A DNA stretch of 64,000 nt from Fibrobacterota bacterium (lineage in GTDB: Bacteria > Fibrobacterota > Fibrobacteria > UBA5070): positions 620,001 through 684,000 of the forward strand of contig JADKBN010000029.1 in NCBI GenBank assembly GCA_016715065.1, given 5' to 3'. The position numbers were made by a program, and so were the translations under genes. This document shows positions 1 to 7,620 of this stretch, piece by piece. How positions within the stretch are numbered: the stretch's first letter is position 1; the number at the start of each line of letters is the position of its first letter. Under the pieces are notes generated by a model. That model did not search any database and was not told the DNA's origin. It saw only the letters and a program-made list of their open reading frames with translations.

Positions 1-2
1 TC

Positions 3-380
3 GCACACGACACCCTTTGCGTGGCCAATGTGCACGCCCTGAACTTTTCTCCGCTCCTTTCCGGCTTCCGTGGCCAACTGTCAGATCTGTGCGACCGGTT
101 GCGCGCGCACTCCGGCCCTCTGATCGTCGCGGGGGACTTCAACACCTGGAGCGATCGCAAGCAGAATCTGTCTGATTCCATCCTGGGATCCCTCGGATTG
201 GTCCGGTTTGGTTTTGGTGATCAAAGCGCACGCCGGACTTCCAGGTTCGGGCATGCCCTGGACCATGTCTATTTCCATCCCGCCTATTTGGAAGTCGATT
301 CCGCCAGCGTGCAAGTGCGCGATTCGATCGCGTCCTCCGACCACGTTCCGTTGGTGGTGCCCTTCAGGTTGAGGAGGTGA
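3..380 (+). CDS. Endonuclease/exonuclease/phosphatase family protein, C-terminal part
   Basis: This is the 3' end of a gene that begins before the window. The reading frame is open from the first bases to a TGA. Two signature motifs of the DNase I-like metal-dependent phosphoesterase fold are visible: GDFNTW (the Asp/Asn metal and phosphate site) and, near the end, SDHVPL (the catalytic Asp-His pair). A histidine-rich stretch, DHVYFHPAYLE, sits between them, as in the family. The substrate cannot be told from this part; family members cleave DNA, phosphoinositides or sphingomyelin. The final 30 codons are repeated about 2.3 kb downstream, after the next gene. Confidence 0.88.
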   Translation, partial: AHDTLCVANVHALNFSPLLSGFRGQLSDLCDRLRAHSGPLIVAGDFNTWSDRKQNLSDSILGSLGLVRFGFGDQSARRTSRFGHALDHVYFHPAYLEVDSASVQVRDSIASSDHVPLVVPFRLRR

Positions 381-579
381 GTCTTCTGGCGATCGGTGAC
401 GCCACAAGCGTTTTCGACAACATTCCCGAGATCGATGATGGGATTCCTGAGAAATTCCGGAATCGGGAACGCCTCGGTCGGGCTCATGTAGTGTAGAGCT
501 ATCTTCTTCAGAAGCCTCCGATGCCCTGCCAACCGTTCCTACGGCATCCTCGGAGCCGATTCATTCCAGGGAGATTCCC

Positions 580-2568
580 GTGTCCAATTGCTTCCGAATC
601 GCATTTGTCTTTTCATTGTTTGTATTGGTCTCATCCGCATCCGCAGTTTCTCTGTCTGGTCGTGTGGTGACTACTGCCGCAGCACCGACCGGTGTACCGG
701 GCGTGGTGGTTTCCCTTGCGGGACATTCTCTCACGGCACAAACGGATGCGAAAGGTGACTGGTCCATCACTGACGGATCGGGTGTCCTGCGACGGTCTCA
801 GGAATCGGCCCAGACGGTGTCGGGACACCTCGTGGTCGAACGGGGCAGACTGAGGGTTTCGCTGCAGGGGCGGGATCTCGTTGGGCGGGGAGCCAGCTTC
901 GGTCCTGCCGAAGTCTCGCTCCAACCCGGATCGGTGGCACGTGCGATGGAAAGCGTCCCGACCTCGCTGGTGTACTCGTTCAAAGGGAAGGTGTTCCTGC
1001 GGGATACCTTGACCGATCTCATTCAGTCAGGAATCGTTCGTGTGTTCGATACCACGGTCAATGCATCCATCACGCATGGCTATTTCGAAGACATTCGTGA
1101 CGGTCAGACCTACAGATTCGTGAAGATCGGTTCGCAGACGTGGATGGCGCAGAACCTGAACTTCAAGGGATCGGGAGGGGACAGTGGCTGGGCATACAAC
1201 AATCATTCCGATAGCGCAAAGAAATACGGTCGCCTGTACTCCTGGGCCAGCGCGATGGGACTACACGACTCCTGCAACACCAAGAATTGTGCCGCTCTGC
1301 CGGTATTGAAGCACCAGGGCATCTGCCCGGACCGTTGGAAAGTTCCGAGCATTGCCGAGTGGGAGTCCCTCTTCAAAGAGGTGGGAGGAATCTCTGTCGC
1401 AGGAAAGGCATTGAAGTCGAATGCGGGCTGGCTCTATTCAGGGAATGGAGTGGACGCCTACGGTTTCCGGGTTTTTCCCGCTGGCGTGCGCTACAGCGAC
1501 GACTCGAAGGTCAGCTTGGGCGTTCTTGCCAGTTTTTTGGTGGCCGAAGACGTGTCCGAAGACAATCAATTCACGCAGTGGCCCAAGTTCTTCGAACATT
1601 CTGATTATAGCTACGGTGGCGTGGCCAGGACCGCCAGCGAAAAGAGCGATGGGCGCTCGCTACGGTGTGTCAAAAATGACCTGTATGGTCGTCAGGACAC
1701 CACCCTCGCCTCGCTTGCTGTTTCAAAGCCGTTGTTAATGGCAAGATTCGTGAAATCCGTCCTGGCCTACCATGTTGTGGCGGATTCGACGGTAGATTCT
1801 GTGACGATCACAGCCGACGCGAGCGACCCGATCAACTCCAAGGTTTGGATCAATGGTGTCAATGGAAACTCGAACGTTGTTGTTCTGAACGAACCGGGCA
1901 AATCGACTCTGATCCGTGTTGTGGTGCATTCGACCGATGGCGACTCGCTGGAATACACGCTGAATGTATACCGCAAACCGGTTGTCGTTCTCGATAGCAT
2001 GACGTATGCGAACCGGACTTACCGAACCGTGAAAATAGGGTCGCAGACCTGGATGGCGGAGAACTTGAACCACAAGGGTTCGGGCGTGGACAGTGGTTGG
2101 GTTTTCAGGGACAATCCAGACAGAGAAAAAGCATTTGGTCGCTTGTACTCCTGGGCCAGTGTGATGGCCTTGCACGATTCCTGCAACACAAGAGTTTGCG
2201 CAAGCCAGGTCCAGCCAAAGCATCGGGGCATCTGCCCAGCGGGTTGGCATGTTCCGACCGATGCCGAGTGGGATACCCTCATGGCTGTGGTGGGAGATAG
2301 CGCTACGGTGGGGAGCAGGCTCAAGTCTCGTGCCGGATGGTACAACGGAGGTAACGGAACGGATTACTTCGGTTTCACAGCCCTGCCAGGCGGCACTTGC
2401 GTCGAAGGCATCTGCAATTTCGCAGACAACTACGGTTATTGGTGGAGTGCTTCGGAAAAAGATGCGACGTCCGGGTGGTTTCGGGCCATGTACGACACGG
2501 GATCAAAAGTTGTTCGCGATAAGACCGAGAAAGTAGCCGGGTTTTCGGTGCGGTGTCTAGCTGACTAG
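580..2568 (+). CDS. Exported protein with two FISUMP domains
   Basis: A 662-residue exported protein. The GTG start is supported by AGGGAG 8 nt upstream and is followed by a clear signal peptide (FVFSLFVLVSSASA). After a carboxypeptidase-regulatory-like beta domain (about residues 23-75) come two FISUMP domains, about 170-365 and 475-660. Each has the same landmarks: VKIGSQTWMAQNLN or VKIGSQTWMAENLN, GRLYSWAS, HDSCNT, HQGICP or HRGICP, and a closing SLRCVK or SVRCLAD. A cadherin-like beta sandwich (about 375-465, ending LEYTLNVYRK) separates them. FISUMP domains are typical of Fibrobacterota surface proteins and have no assigned function. The paired cysteines suggest disulfides outside the cytoplasm. 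Confidence 0.9.
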   Translation: MSNCFRIAFVFSLFVLVSSASAVSLSGRVVTTAAAPTGVPGVVVSLAGHSLTAQTDAKGDWSITDGSGVLRRSQESAQTVSGHLVVERGRLRVSLQGRDLVGRGASFGPAEVSLQPGSVARAMESVPTSLVYSFKGKVFLRDTLTDLIQSGIVRVFDTTVNASITHGYFEDIRDGQTYRFVKIGSQTWMAQNLNFKGSGGDSGWAYNNHSDSAKKYGRLYSWASAMGLHDSCNTKNCAALPVLKHQGICPDRWKVPSIAEWESLFKEVGGISVAGKALKSNAGWLYSGNGVDAYGFRVFPAGVRYSDDSKVSLGVLASFLVAEDVSEDNQFTQWPKFFEHSDYSYGGVARTASEKSDGRSLRCVKNDLYGRQDTTLASLAVSKPLLMARFVKSVLAYHVVADSTVDSVTITADASDPINSKVWINGVNGNSNVVVLNEPGKSTLIRVVVHSTDGDSLEYTLNVYRKPVVVLDSMTYANRTYRTVKIGSQTWMAENLNHKGSGVDSGWVFRDNPDREKAFGRLYSWASVMALHDSCNTRVCASQVQPKHRGICPAGWHVPTDAEWDTLMAVVGDSATVGSRLKSRAGWYNGGNGTDYFGFTALPGGTCVEGICNFADNYGYWWSASEKDATSGWFRAMYDTGSKVVRDKTEKVAGFSVRCLAD

Positions 2569-2590
2569 CCCGGGTGGGATCAGGCGATCC

Positions 2591-2683
2591 CTGGAGGTGG
2601 ACACCGCCGAGGTGCAAGTACGCGATTCGATTTCTTCTTCCGACCACGTCCCGTTGGTGGTGCCCTTCAGGTTGCGGAGGTGA
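2591..2683 (+). pseudogene. Duplicated 3' fragment of the upstream endonuclease/phosphatase gene
   Basis: Thirty codons plus the TGA stop read LEVDTAEVQVRDSI...VVPFRLRR. This matches the last 30 residues of the gene ending at 380 with three substitutions (S to T, S to E, A to S), and the DNA is largely identical up to the stop. There is no start codon and no upstream part of the gene, so this is a remnant. It lies directly after the FISUMP stop codons. The arrangement suggests that the FISUMP gene arrived between, or was carried with, two copies of the phosphatase gene. Confidence 0.8.
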
Positions 2684-2721
2684 GGATTTTCAGGCGAGAG
2701 GGGCCGGCAGGAAATGTCTAC

Positions 2722-2750
2722 TTGCATAATCACGCAATAACCCATATATT
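2722..2750 (+). promoter_or_regulatory. Promoter and ArsR-type operator of the first arsR
   Basis: TTGCAT (2722-2727), a 17-nt spacer and TATATT (2745-2750) form a good sigma-70 promoter. The -35 and spacer region is TTGCATAATCACGCAATAAC, with half sites TTGC and GCAA, and it recurs with 19 of 20 bases identical at 3099-3118. The -10 ends only 6 nt before the arsR ATG, so the message is probably leaderless. A repressor bound here would cover the -35 box. Confidence 0.7.
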
Positions 2751-2756
2751 CTGAGC

Positions 2757-3080
2757 ATGGGTTGTACGTCGAAATGTCCGGATGCTGAAACCACTCACGA
2801 CAAAGCGTGGTACATCGATCGTGCACGCATCTTGGCGGCTCTTTCGAATCCTGCCAGGCTCCGGATGGTGGTTTCGCTGTCTCAAGGCGAGAAATGCGTC
2901 TGCGACATGGCTGCCGAGGTTGGCTTGGACATGTCCACCACCTCGAGGCATCTGGTGCAATTGCGTCAGGCTGGCCTGATCGTGGATGATCGACGGGGCA
3001 ACATGGTCTTCTACAGTCTCAAAGCCACCTGCCTGCCATCGTTTCTTGATTGCTTGGATGGCCTGTCGGGTCCGGGCTGA
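2757..3080 (+). CDS. ArsR/SmtB-family metalloregulator
   Basis: A 107-residue winged-helix repressor. The metal-sensing CVCD motif lies in the recognition-helix region (about residues 46-49), followed by the DNA-binding segment LDMSTTSRHLVQLRQAGLIVDDRRGNMVFYSL. Extra cysteines sit at the N-terminus (MGCTSKC) and near the C-terminus (LKATC, LDC). The family releases DNA when it binds As(III), Sb(III), Zn(II) or similar ions. It is followed by an operon whose upstream region carries the same operator, so it probably controls itself and that operon. The ATG has no Shine-Dalgarno sequence, in line with a leaderless message. Confidence 0.88.
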   Translation: MGCTSKCPDAETTHDKAWYIDRARILAALSNPARLRMVVSLSQGEKCVCDMAAEVGLDMSTTSRHLVQLRQAGLIVDDRRGNMVFYSLKATCLPSFLDCLDGLSGPG

Positions 3081-3097
3081 GTTTCTTTCGCGCAAAT

Positions 3098-3118
3098 ATT
3101 GCATAATCACACAATAAC
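3098..3118 (+). promoter_or_regulatory. Second copy of the ArsR operator
   Basis: ATTG...CAAT half sites enclose TTGCATAATCACACAATAAC, which differs at one base from the operator in front of arsR. It lies 20 nt before the start of the zinc-binding protein gene, so the downstream operon can be repressed separately from arsR. No convincing -10 box follows at the usual spacing. Confidence 0.65.
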
Positions 3119-3137
3119 GCAAAAAAGGAGAAATCCC

Positions 3138-3512
3138 ATGTCGTGTTCCAACTGCTCCACCACTCCCGCCACGATGATCTACTCCTGCTCCGGCGCTGCG
3201 GATGTCGGCGAGATTTCCGATCGCGTCGCCCGCACCTTGTCGCGTGAAGGCCTGGGGAAGATGTCCTGCGCCGTGGGCGTCGGGGCCGGAATCCAGTCGC
3301 TGCGCAACGGAGCCTTGTCGGCGGGCCGGGTCCTGGCGATCGACGGTTGCGCCGTCCACTGCGTCGCCAAGGCGATGGGCGAGGCGGGCGTGACGGAATA
3401 TGTCCACATCGAACTGGGGTCCGAGGGTTTTGCCAAAGGCGCATCCCCGGCTTCCGAGGAGAACGTGGCCAAGGCCTGCGCTATGGCCCGGACCCGGTTG
3501 GCTGCCGCATGA
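3138..3512 (+). CDS. DGC-domain putative zinc-binding protein
   Basis: A 124-residue cytoplasmic protein rich in cysteine. The N-terminus CSNCS, the YSCSGAADVGE segment, MSCAV and the signature IDGCAVHCVAKAM identify the DGC family of putative metal-binding proteins. The ATG has AAGGAG 9 nt upstream; earlier in-frame starts fall inside the operator. Its stop overlaps the permease start (ATGA), so the two are translationally coupled. Proteins of this family often sit next to metal permeases in arsenic or zinc clusters. A metal-buffering or delivery role is inferred and not shown. Confidence 0.8.
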   Translation: MSCSNCSTTPATMIYSCSGAADVGEISDRVARTLSREGLGKMSCAVGVGAGIQSLRNGALSAGRVLAIDGCAVHCVAKAMGEAGVTEYVHIELGSEGFAKGASPASEENVAKACAMARTRLAAA

Positions 3513-4525
3513 AGACGCGCACGGCGAACGGTCTGCTCATTCTTGGTCTGGGGGTCTGGTACGGCCTGTACCGCTCCCTGGCCTTCCTCTCCGAATTCGC
3601 GGTTTCGCAGACGGGGCTCGATCGGACCTCGCATTTGGGCGCCTCCCTGGAGTTCCTCCTCTTCGAGGTGCCCAAGGTCCTGATGCTTCTGGTGATCATC
3701 GTGCACGCGGTGGGTGTGCTGCGCTCCTTCTTCTCTCCGGAAAAGACGCGGCGGATTCTGTCGAGATTTCCGGAAGGCGTGGGCAACGTGCTCTCGGCCT
3801 TGTTGGGCATCGCGACACCCTTCTGCTCGTGCTCGGCGGTGCCGCTCTTCGTGGGATTCCTCACCGCAGGCGTGCCGCTGGGCGTGACGTTCTCCTTTTT
3901 GATCTCGGCGCCGATGGTGAACGAGGTGGCGCTGGCTTTGTTGTTCGGGATGTTCGGCTGGAAGGTCGCCGGATTGTACCTGATCACCGGACTCACGGTC
4001 GCCATCGTGGGTGGGTGGAGCCTCGGGAAGTTGCGCATGGAAAGTGGTGTGGAAGATTGGGTGATGAAGATCCGCAGCGGAGAAAACACCGCGGACGCGG
4101 AGTTGTCGTGGGTGGAACGGCTCGGGGCCGGATGGACTGCTGTGAAGGACATCGTGGGCAAGGTCTGGCCCTGGGTGGTGGCGGGCGTGGGCGTGGGGGC
4201 CTTCATCCACGGGTACGTCCCGACCGGGTTGCTCTCGTCGTTCATGGGCAAGGATGCCTGGTGGAGCGTGCCCTTGGCTGTCGTGATCGGTGTGCCCATG
4301 TACGCCAACGCCGCCGGGATCATCCCGGTGGTGTCCGCGCTGCTGGAAAAGGGAGCGGCGCTGGGAACCGCGCTGGCCTTCATGATGTCGGTGACCGCGC
4401 TTTCGGCGCCGGAAGCGGTGTTGTTGCGCAAGGTCCTGAAGCCCAGGCTGCTGGCGACATTTTTCTGCATCGTCGCGCTGGGCATCCTGGTGGTCGGTTG
4501 GATCTTCAATCTGCTGCTGGGCTAG
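3509..4525 (+). CDS. ArsP/SO_0444-type metal efflux permease (DUF318 family)
   Basis: A 338-residue membrane protein with about eight hydrophobic segments in two homologous halves. The family signature TPFCSCSAVPLFVGF is present near residue 108, with a matching second-half segment GVPMYANAAGIIPVVSALLEKG. Members of this permease family export organoarsenicals (ArsP) or copper and zinc (SO_0444 group). The ATG overlaps the upstream TGA. The neighbouring redox-active thioredoxin-fold protein and ArsF/ArsG-like genes favour an organoarsenical or trivalent arsenical substrate, but copper or zinc cannot be excluded. Confidence 0.85.
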   Translation: MKTRTANGLLILGLGVWYGLYRSLAFLSEFAVSQTGLDRTSHLGASLEFLLFEVPKVLMLLVIIVHAVGVLRSFFSPEKTRRILSRFPEGVGNVLSALLGIATPFCSCSAVPLFVGFLTAGVPLGVTFSFLISAPMVNEVALALLFGMFGWKVAGLYLITGLTVAIVGGWSLGKLRMESGVEDWVMKIRSGENTADAELSWVERLGAGWTAVKDIVGKVWPWVVAGVGVGAFIHGYVPTGLLSSFMGKDAWWSVPLAVVIGVPMYANAAGIIPVVSALLEKGAALGTALAFMMSVTALSAPEAVLLRKVLKPRLLATFFCIVALGILVVGWIFNLLLG

Positions 4526-4563
4526 ATGGCGGAAACCAGAATCATCCAAACAAAGGAAACAAA

Positions 4564-4794
4564 ATGGTCCTCGAAGTACTCGGCACCGGCTGCACCAAGT
4601 GCAAGCTGCTCCACGAAGCGGTCTTGAAGGCCGTGACAGAATCCGGTGTCACTGCCGATGTCCGCAAGATCGAAGACATCTCGGTCATCCTCGAACGGGG
4701 TGTCATGAGCACTCCCGCGCTGGTCAAGGATGGCAAGGTCCTGATCGCCGGCAAGGTTCCCTCGCCCAAGGAGATCATGGCATGGCTCGTCTGA
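4564..4794 (+). CDS. Small thioredoxin-fold redox protein
   Basis: A 76-residue thioredoxin-like protein of the redox-active disulfide protein 2 type. It has CTKC at residues 10-13, right after the first beta strand, and the cis-proline strand motif MSTPALVKDGKVLIAGKVPS. Such minimal glutaredoxin-like proteins are regularly encoded beside DUF318 permeases. It starts 38 nt after the permease. Its last 13 nt overlap the next gene, so the two are probably co-translated. It likely provides thiol reduction for metal handling, which is an inference from context. Confidence 0.85.
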   Translation: MVLEVLGTGCTKCKLLHEAVLKAVTESGVTADVRKIEDISVILERGVMSTPALVKDGKVLIAGKVPSPKEIMAWLV

Positions 4795-5201
4795 TCGTCG
4801 CCATCGCATCGGCCCTGGCTGTGGCCGTGATGGCAGCTCCTGCCCAGGGGCCACAAGCTCCCGCCACCGTTCAAGCCACGTACTTCCGCTACGAGTACCG
4901 TTGCTACTCCTGCCTAAAGCTCGAGCGTTGGGCTGGCCTGGTCATCCAAGAAGGCCTCAAGGACTCCATCCGCACCGGGCGCCTGAAGTGGGGAACCATG
5001 GACATGGAGTCGCCGCAAGGGGCGGCGCTTGCCGACAAGATCGGCCTCATGAACAAGAACGTGGTCCTGATGGAAATGCGCGGGGGCAAGATGACCCGCT
5101 CCAAGGAGCTCGTGAACACGTGGAAGCTCCTGCGTGATTCTGCCGCGTTCGCCAGCTATGTGAAAACGGAGACCATCGCTTTCCTGAAGGAAGCCCGGTG
5201 A
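4782..5201 (+). CDS. arsF: ArsF-like exported thiol protein
   Basis: A 139-residue protein starting inside the end of the thioredoxin gene. It has a signal peptide (LIVAIASALAVAVMAAPAQG) and a thioredoxin-like body with YRCYSCLKLERWA, the Cys pair typical of the ArsF group (annotated in databases as nitrophenyl compound nitroreductase subunit ArsF family). The segments GRLKWGTMDMESPQ and VNTWKLLRDSAAFASYV fit that family. ArsF and ArsG are usually encoded together and linked to aromatic arsenical resistance. The exact reaction of ArsF is not settled; a periplasmic electron or thiol carrier for ArsG is plausible. Confidence 0.78.
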   Translation: MARLIVAIASALAVAVMAAPAQGPQAPATVQATYFRYEYRCYSCLKLERWAGLVIQEGLKDSIRTGRLKWGTMDMESPQGAALADKIGLMNKNVVLMEMRGGKMTRSKELVNTWKLLRDSAAFASYVKTETIAFLKEAR

Positions 5202-5881
5202 TCGAATCCAACCTGCCCGTGCTCGCCGCCTTGGGATTGGGTGTGCTGACTTCGGTCTCGCCTTGCCCCATGGCCAGCCATGCCGCGGCGGTGTCGGTTC
5301 TTGTCAGAGGAGCCGGTTCCTGGAAAGGGGGATTGGTGGTCGGGGCCAGCTATGCGCTTGGGCGTGCCGCGGCCTACGCTTGCCTGGCTTGGATCCTTTC
5401 CGCAGGGATCTTCCGCTTGGGGCCGCTGGTGCGCAAGATCCAATTCCATGCCGAGTCGGTGTTGGGATGGGTGTTTTTGGTGGGGGGACTCCTGCTGGCC
5501 ATTTCGCCGTGGCTGAACCTGCCGGGAGGAGGCATGAACACCTTGCGCTGGAAAGAACGCTTTGATCGGGTGGGGCATGTTCCGGGAGCGTTCTTGTTGG
5601 GAGGTCTCCTTGCCTTGGCCTTCTGCCCGGTGTCGGCGGGAATCTTTTTCGGGTCGGTGGTTCCCTTGGCGGTCGCGACCACCCCTTCGTGGTCTGTCAC
5701 CATCCCTTACGGCGTGGCCACGGCGTTGCCTGTGTTCGTGCTGGTGGTGGCCGCGGGCTACGGAACCCAGATGGTGGCCCGCACCTTCCATGCCACCCAA
5801 AAAATCACCCCCTGGCTGCACCGCCTTTCGGCGGGGGGCATGATCGCGGCCGGGGTCTGGTTGTTGGCGCGTTCCTGGTAA
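5198..5881 (+). CDS. arsG: ArsG-like DsbD/CcdA-type membrane protein
   Basis: A 227-residue, six-helix protein of the DsbD/CcdA superfamily. The first helix has the redox-type motif LTSVSPCPMASHAAAV and the fourth has LALAFCPVSAGIFFGSVVP, which supply the two cysteines expected in a transmembrane thiol-disulfide carrier. The GTG start overlaps the arsF stop (GTGA). The family is called aromatic aminobenzylarsenical efflux permease ArsG in databases, although the CcdA-like cysteines equally suggest transfer of electrons to exported ArsF. It is the last gene of the first ars operon; 187 nt with no recognised gene follow. Confidence 0.78.
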   Translation: MIESNLPVLAALGLGVLTSVSPCPMASHAAAVSVLVRGAGSWKGGLVVGASYALGRAAAYACLAWILSAGIFRLGPLVRKIQFHAESVLGWVFLVGGLLLAISPWLNLPGGGMNTLRWKERFDRVGHVPGAFLLGGLLALAFCPVSAGIFFGSVVPLAVATTPSWSVTIPYGVATALPVFVLVVAAGYGTQMVARTFHATQKITPWLHRLSAGGMIAAGVWLLARSW

Positions 5882-6068
5882 GCACAGCGGGGTGCGAACC
5901 GCGAGTCATTGTGCTCCCGAGTCTGCACGAAGCTGGCCGCGGGCACCACTTCGGTGGTGGCTTTCACCAGTTCCATCCCGGGATTTCTTGGCCATCGATG
6001 CCAGCTGCCCATTTCGTATGGCATGTTGGCTTGGTTCCTGCCTCGGAGCTTTTGTAAAGGATTCATAA

Positions 6069-7028
6069 ATGTCTCACGATCACGCCCACGAACACAGGAT
6101 CGAGTCGTCGGCGACCAGAATTCTGGTGGCGATCGCCGCGAACGCGGTTTTCATCGGCGCAGAAGTCTATGCGTCCTTCGTTGCCGATTCGTCGGCTCTG
6201 CGCGCCGACGCAGGCCACAACTTCACGGACGTTCTCGCGCTGGTTCTCGCGTGGGCCGCCATCCTTCTCGGTGGGATCGCGCCGTCGTCCCAGAAGAGCT
6301 TCGGCTACAAGAAGGCGACGGTCGTCGCTTCATTTGTCGGAAGCGCTCTGTTGGTCTGGGCCCTCATCGAAATGGCCTCGGACATCTTCTCCCGCCTGGG
6401 CAGCGGGTCGGCAGTCAACACAAACGGACTGCTCATCGCCGCCGTGGCGGCCTTGGGTGTGTTGGTCAACGGCTTTTCGGCATGGCTGCTGCGGTCCGAT
6501 TCCAACGACCTGAATTACCGAAGCGCCTACCTGCACATGCTCGTGGATGCCGTGGTGTCGGCAGGGGTTGTCGTGTCCGGCTTGTTGATCCACTGGCTGA
6601 AGTGGCATTGGATCGACGCGGCCATCTCCATCGTCATTTTGGTGGTGATCGGCAAAAGCGCATGGAGGCTGGTTTTGGACTCGGCGAATCTGTTGCTGGA
6701 TGGTGTGCCGTCCCACATCGATCTGGAGGTCGTGAAGAAATTCCTGCTGGGCCAACCAGGAGTCAGGAATTGTCATGATCTGCACATCTGGGCGATCAGC
6801 ACCTCGCAGACCGCGCTGGCCGTTCATCTCTTGGTGGAGCCGGAAATCGCTTCGCACAAGGATTTCCTTCAGGAGTTGCAACACGAGCTGCAGGAGTATT
6901 TCTCGATCGACCATTTCACCATCCAGGTGGATCTGGATGAGGATTGCGAATTCGATTGTTCCACATCCCGCGAAAAAGGGGATCTGGGACGTTCGGCTTC
7001 CCAGAAGGGGCGCTGCGCCAATCCATAG
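6069..7028 (+). CDS. Cation diffusion facilitator (CzcD-like) metal exporter
   Basis: A 319-residue inner-membrane metal/proton antiporter. The histidine-rich N-terminus (MSHDHAHEH), the DAGHNFTD motif in helix 2 and HMLVDAVVS in helix 5 supply the HxxxD zinc site of the CDF family. The cytoplasmic ferredoxin-like domain (about residues 205-285) begins near HIDLEVVKKFL and contains NCHDLHIWAISTSQTALAVHL. The C-terminal tail is longer than usual and carries extra cysteines (DEDCEFDCS, GRCANP). Zn, Co or Cd export is expected. It is transcribed alone between the two ars operons. Confidence 0.92.
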   Translation: MSHDHAHEHRIESSATRILVAIAANAVFIGAEVYASFVADSSALRADAGHNFTDVLALVLAWAAILLGGIAPSSQKSFGYKKATVVASFVGSALLVWALIEMASDIFSRLGSGSAVNTNGLLIAAVAALGVLVNGFSAWLLRSDSNDLNYRSAYLHMLVDAVVSAGVVVSGLLIHWLKWHWIDAAISIVILVVIGKSAWRLVLDSANLLLDGVPSHIDLEVVKKFLLGQPGVRNCHDLHIWAISTSQTALAVHLLVEPEIASHKDFLQELQHELQEYFSIDHFTIQVDLDEDCEFDCSTSREKGDLGRSASQKGRCANP

Positions 7029-7210
7029 TCTGAAAATGTCGGCGCAGGCGGTCGTCGACCACGTAGGTCCGAAGCTCTTCTTCGTCGCGGATGCGCAACG
7101 TTTCCCAACTCCAAGGGTGCCCAAGCGAACGAGAACCCGGACAGACCTGCCGCGATGGAGCGCATGTCGCCCACCGTGGGTGTGTCGATGACCACTCGAA
7201 TTCTCTGCAA
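7029..7210 (-). pseudogene. Possible decayed gene fragment between the CDF and arsR genes
   Basis: The gap reads, on the minus strand, like a protein broken by a frameshift. One frame gives RVVIDTPTVGDMRSIAAG and continues to LGN; a second frame then gives LRIRDEEELRTYVVDDRLRR. Both have coding-like amino-acid content and G/C-rich third positions. There is no start codon or ribosome site, and I recognise no family. It may be a leftover of a gene displaced when the second ars operon was inserted. Confidence is low. Confidence 0.25.
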
Positions 7211-7233
7211 ACAACTTGAAACGCCCCCGGTAC

Positions 7234-7281
7234 TTGCCCTTTGACGGTCTGCTCCGTATATTTCGATATATGACGAAATAT
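7234..7281 (+). promoter_or_regulatory. Promoter and palindromic operator of the second arsR
   Basis: TTGCCC (7234-7239), 17 nt and TATATT (7257-7262) form a promoter whose -10 ends 7 nt before the ATG, so the transcript is probably leaderless. ATATTTCG (7258-7265) and CGAAATAT (7274-7281) are perfect 8-nt inverted arms around ATATATGA. This operator covers the -10 box, the predicted transcription start and the start codon together. It differs in sequence from the operator of the first arsR. Confidence 0.72.
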
Positions 7282-7620
7282 GAAAATGACGTGGCGCTGG
7301 AGGATATCGCCGAGATCGCTTCCGCCTTGGGGGAACCCAAGCGGTTGTTGGCGCTGGCGATGCTCGCTCGCGGCGAGCTCTGCCTGTGCGATCTCACCGA
7401 AGGTCTGGGCGTCTCGTCTTCCACCATGTCCACCCACATGGCGATTCTCAAGCGCGCCGGACTGGTGGAAGCACGCAAGGAAGGGCGCTGGATGCACTTC
7501 CGTCTCGCCGATTCCCACCCGAGTCCGGCCGTGGCCGAAGCCCTGCGCTGGGCCATGAAGTACTTACCAGAATCTGTCGTTCCTGAAACCACCTGTTCCA
7601 ACGGAGGCTGCTGCCCATGA
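7270..7620 (+). CDS. arsR: ArsR-family arsenic-responsive repressor
   Basis: A 116-residue winged-helix repressor with the arsenic-sensing LCLCDL motif at about residues 37-42, followed by the helix-turn-helix segment GVSSSTMSTHMAILKRAGLVEARKEGRW. A C-terminal cysteine cluster (TCSNGGCCP) may add a metal site. The ATG lies inside the palindromic operator 7 nt after the -10 box and has no Shine-Dalgarno sequence. A GTG at 7291 is the main alternative start. The stop overlaps the arsC start (ATGA). It heads the arsR-arsC-arsM-ACR3 operon. Confidence 0.9.
   Translation: MTKYENDVALEDIAEIASALGEPKRLLALAMLARGELCLCDLTEGLGVSSSTMSTHMAILKRAGLVEARKEGRWMHFRLADSHPSPAVAEALRWAMKYLPESVVPETTCSNGGCCP

Noticed and set aside
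3179..4549. A 456-residue minus-strand open frame over the first ars operon
   Set aside because: It lies opposite well-supported genes (DGC protein, permease), its composition is Gln/His/Arg-rich as expected for the reverse of GC-rich coding DNA, and it has no recognisable motif.
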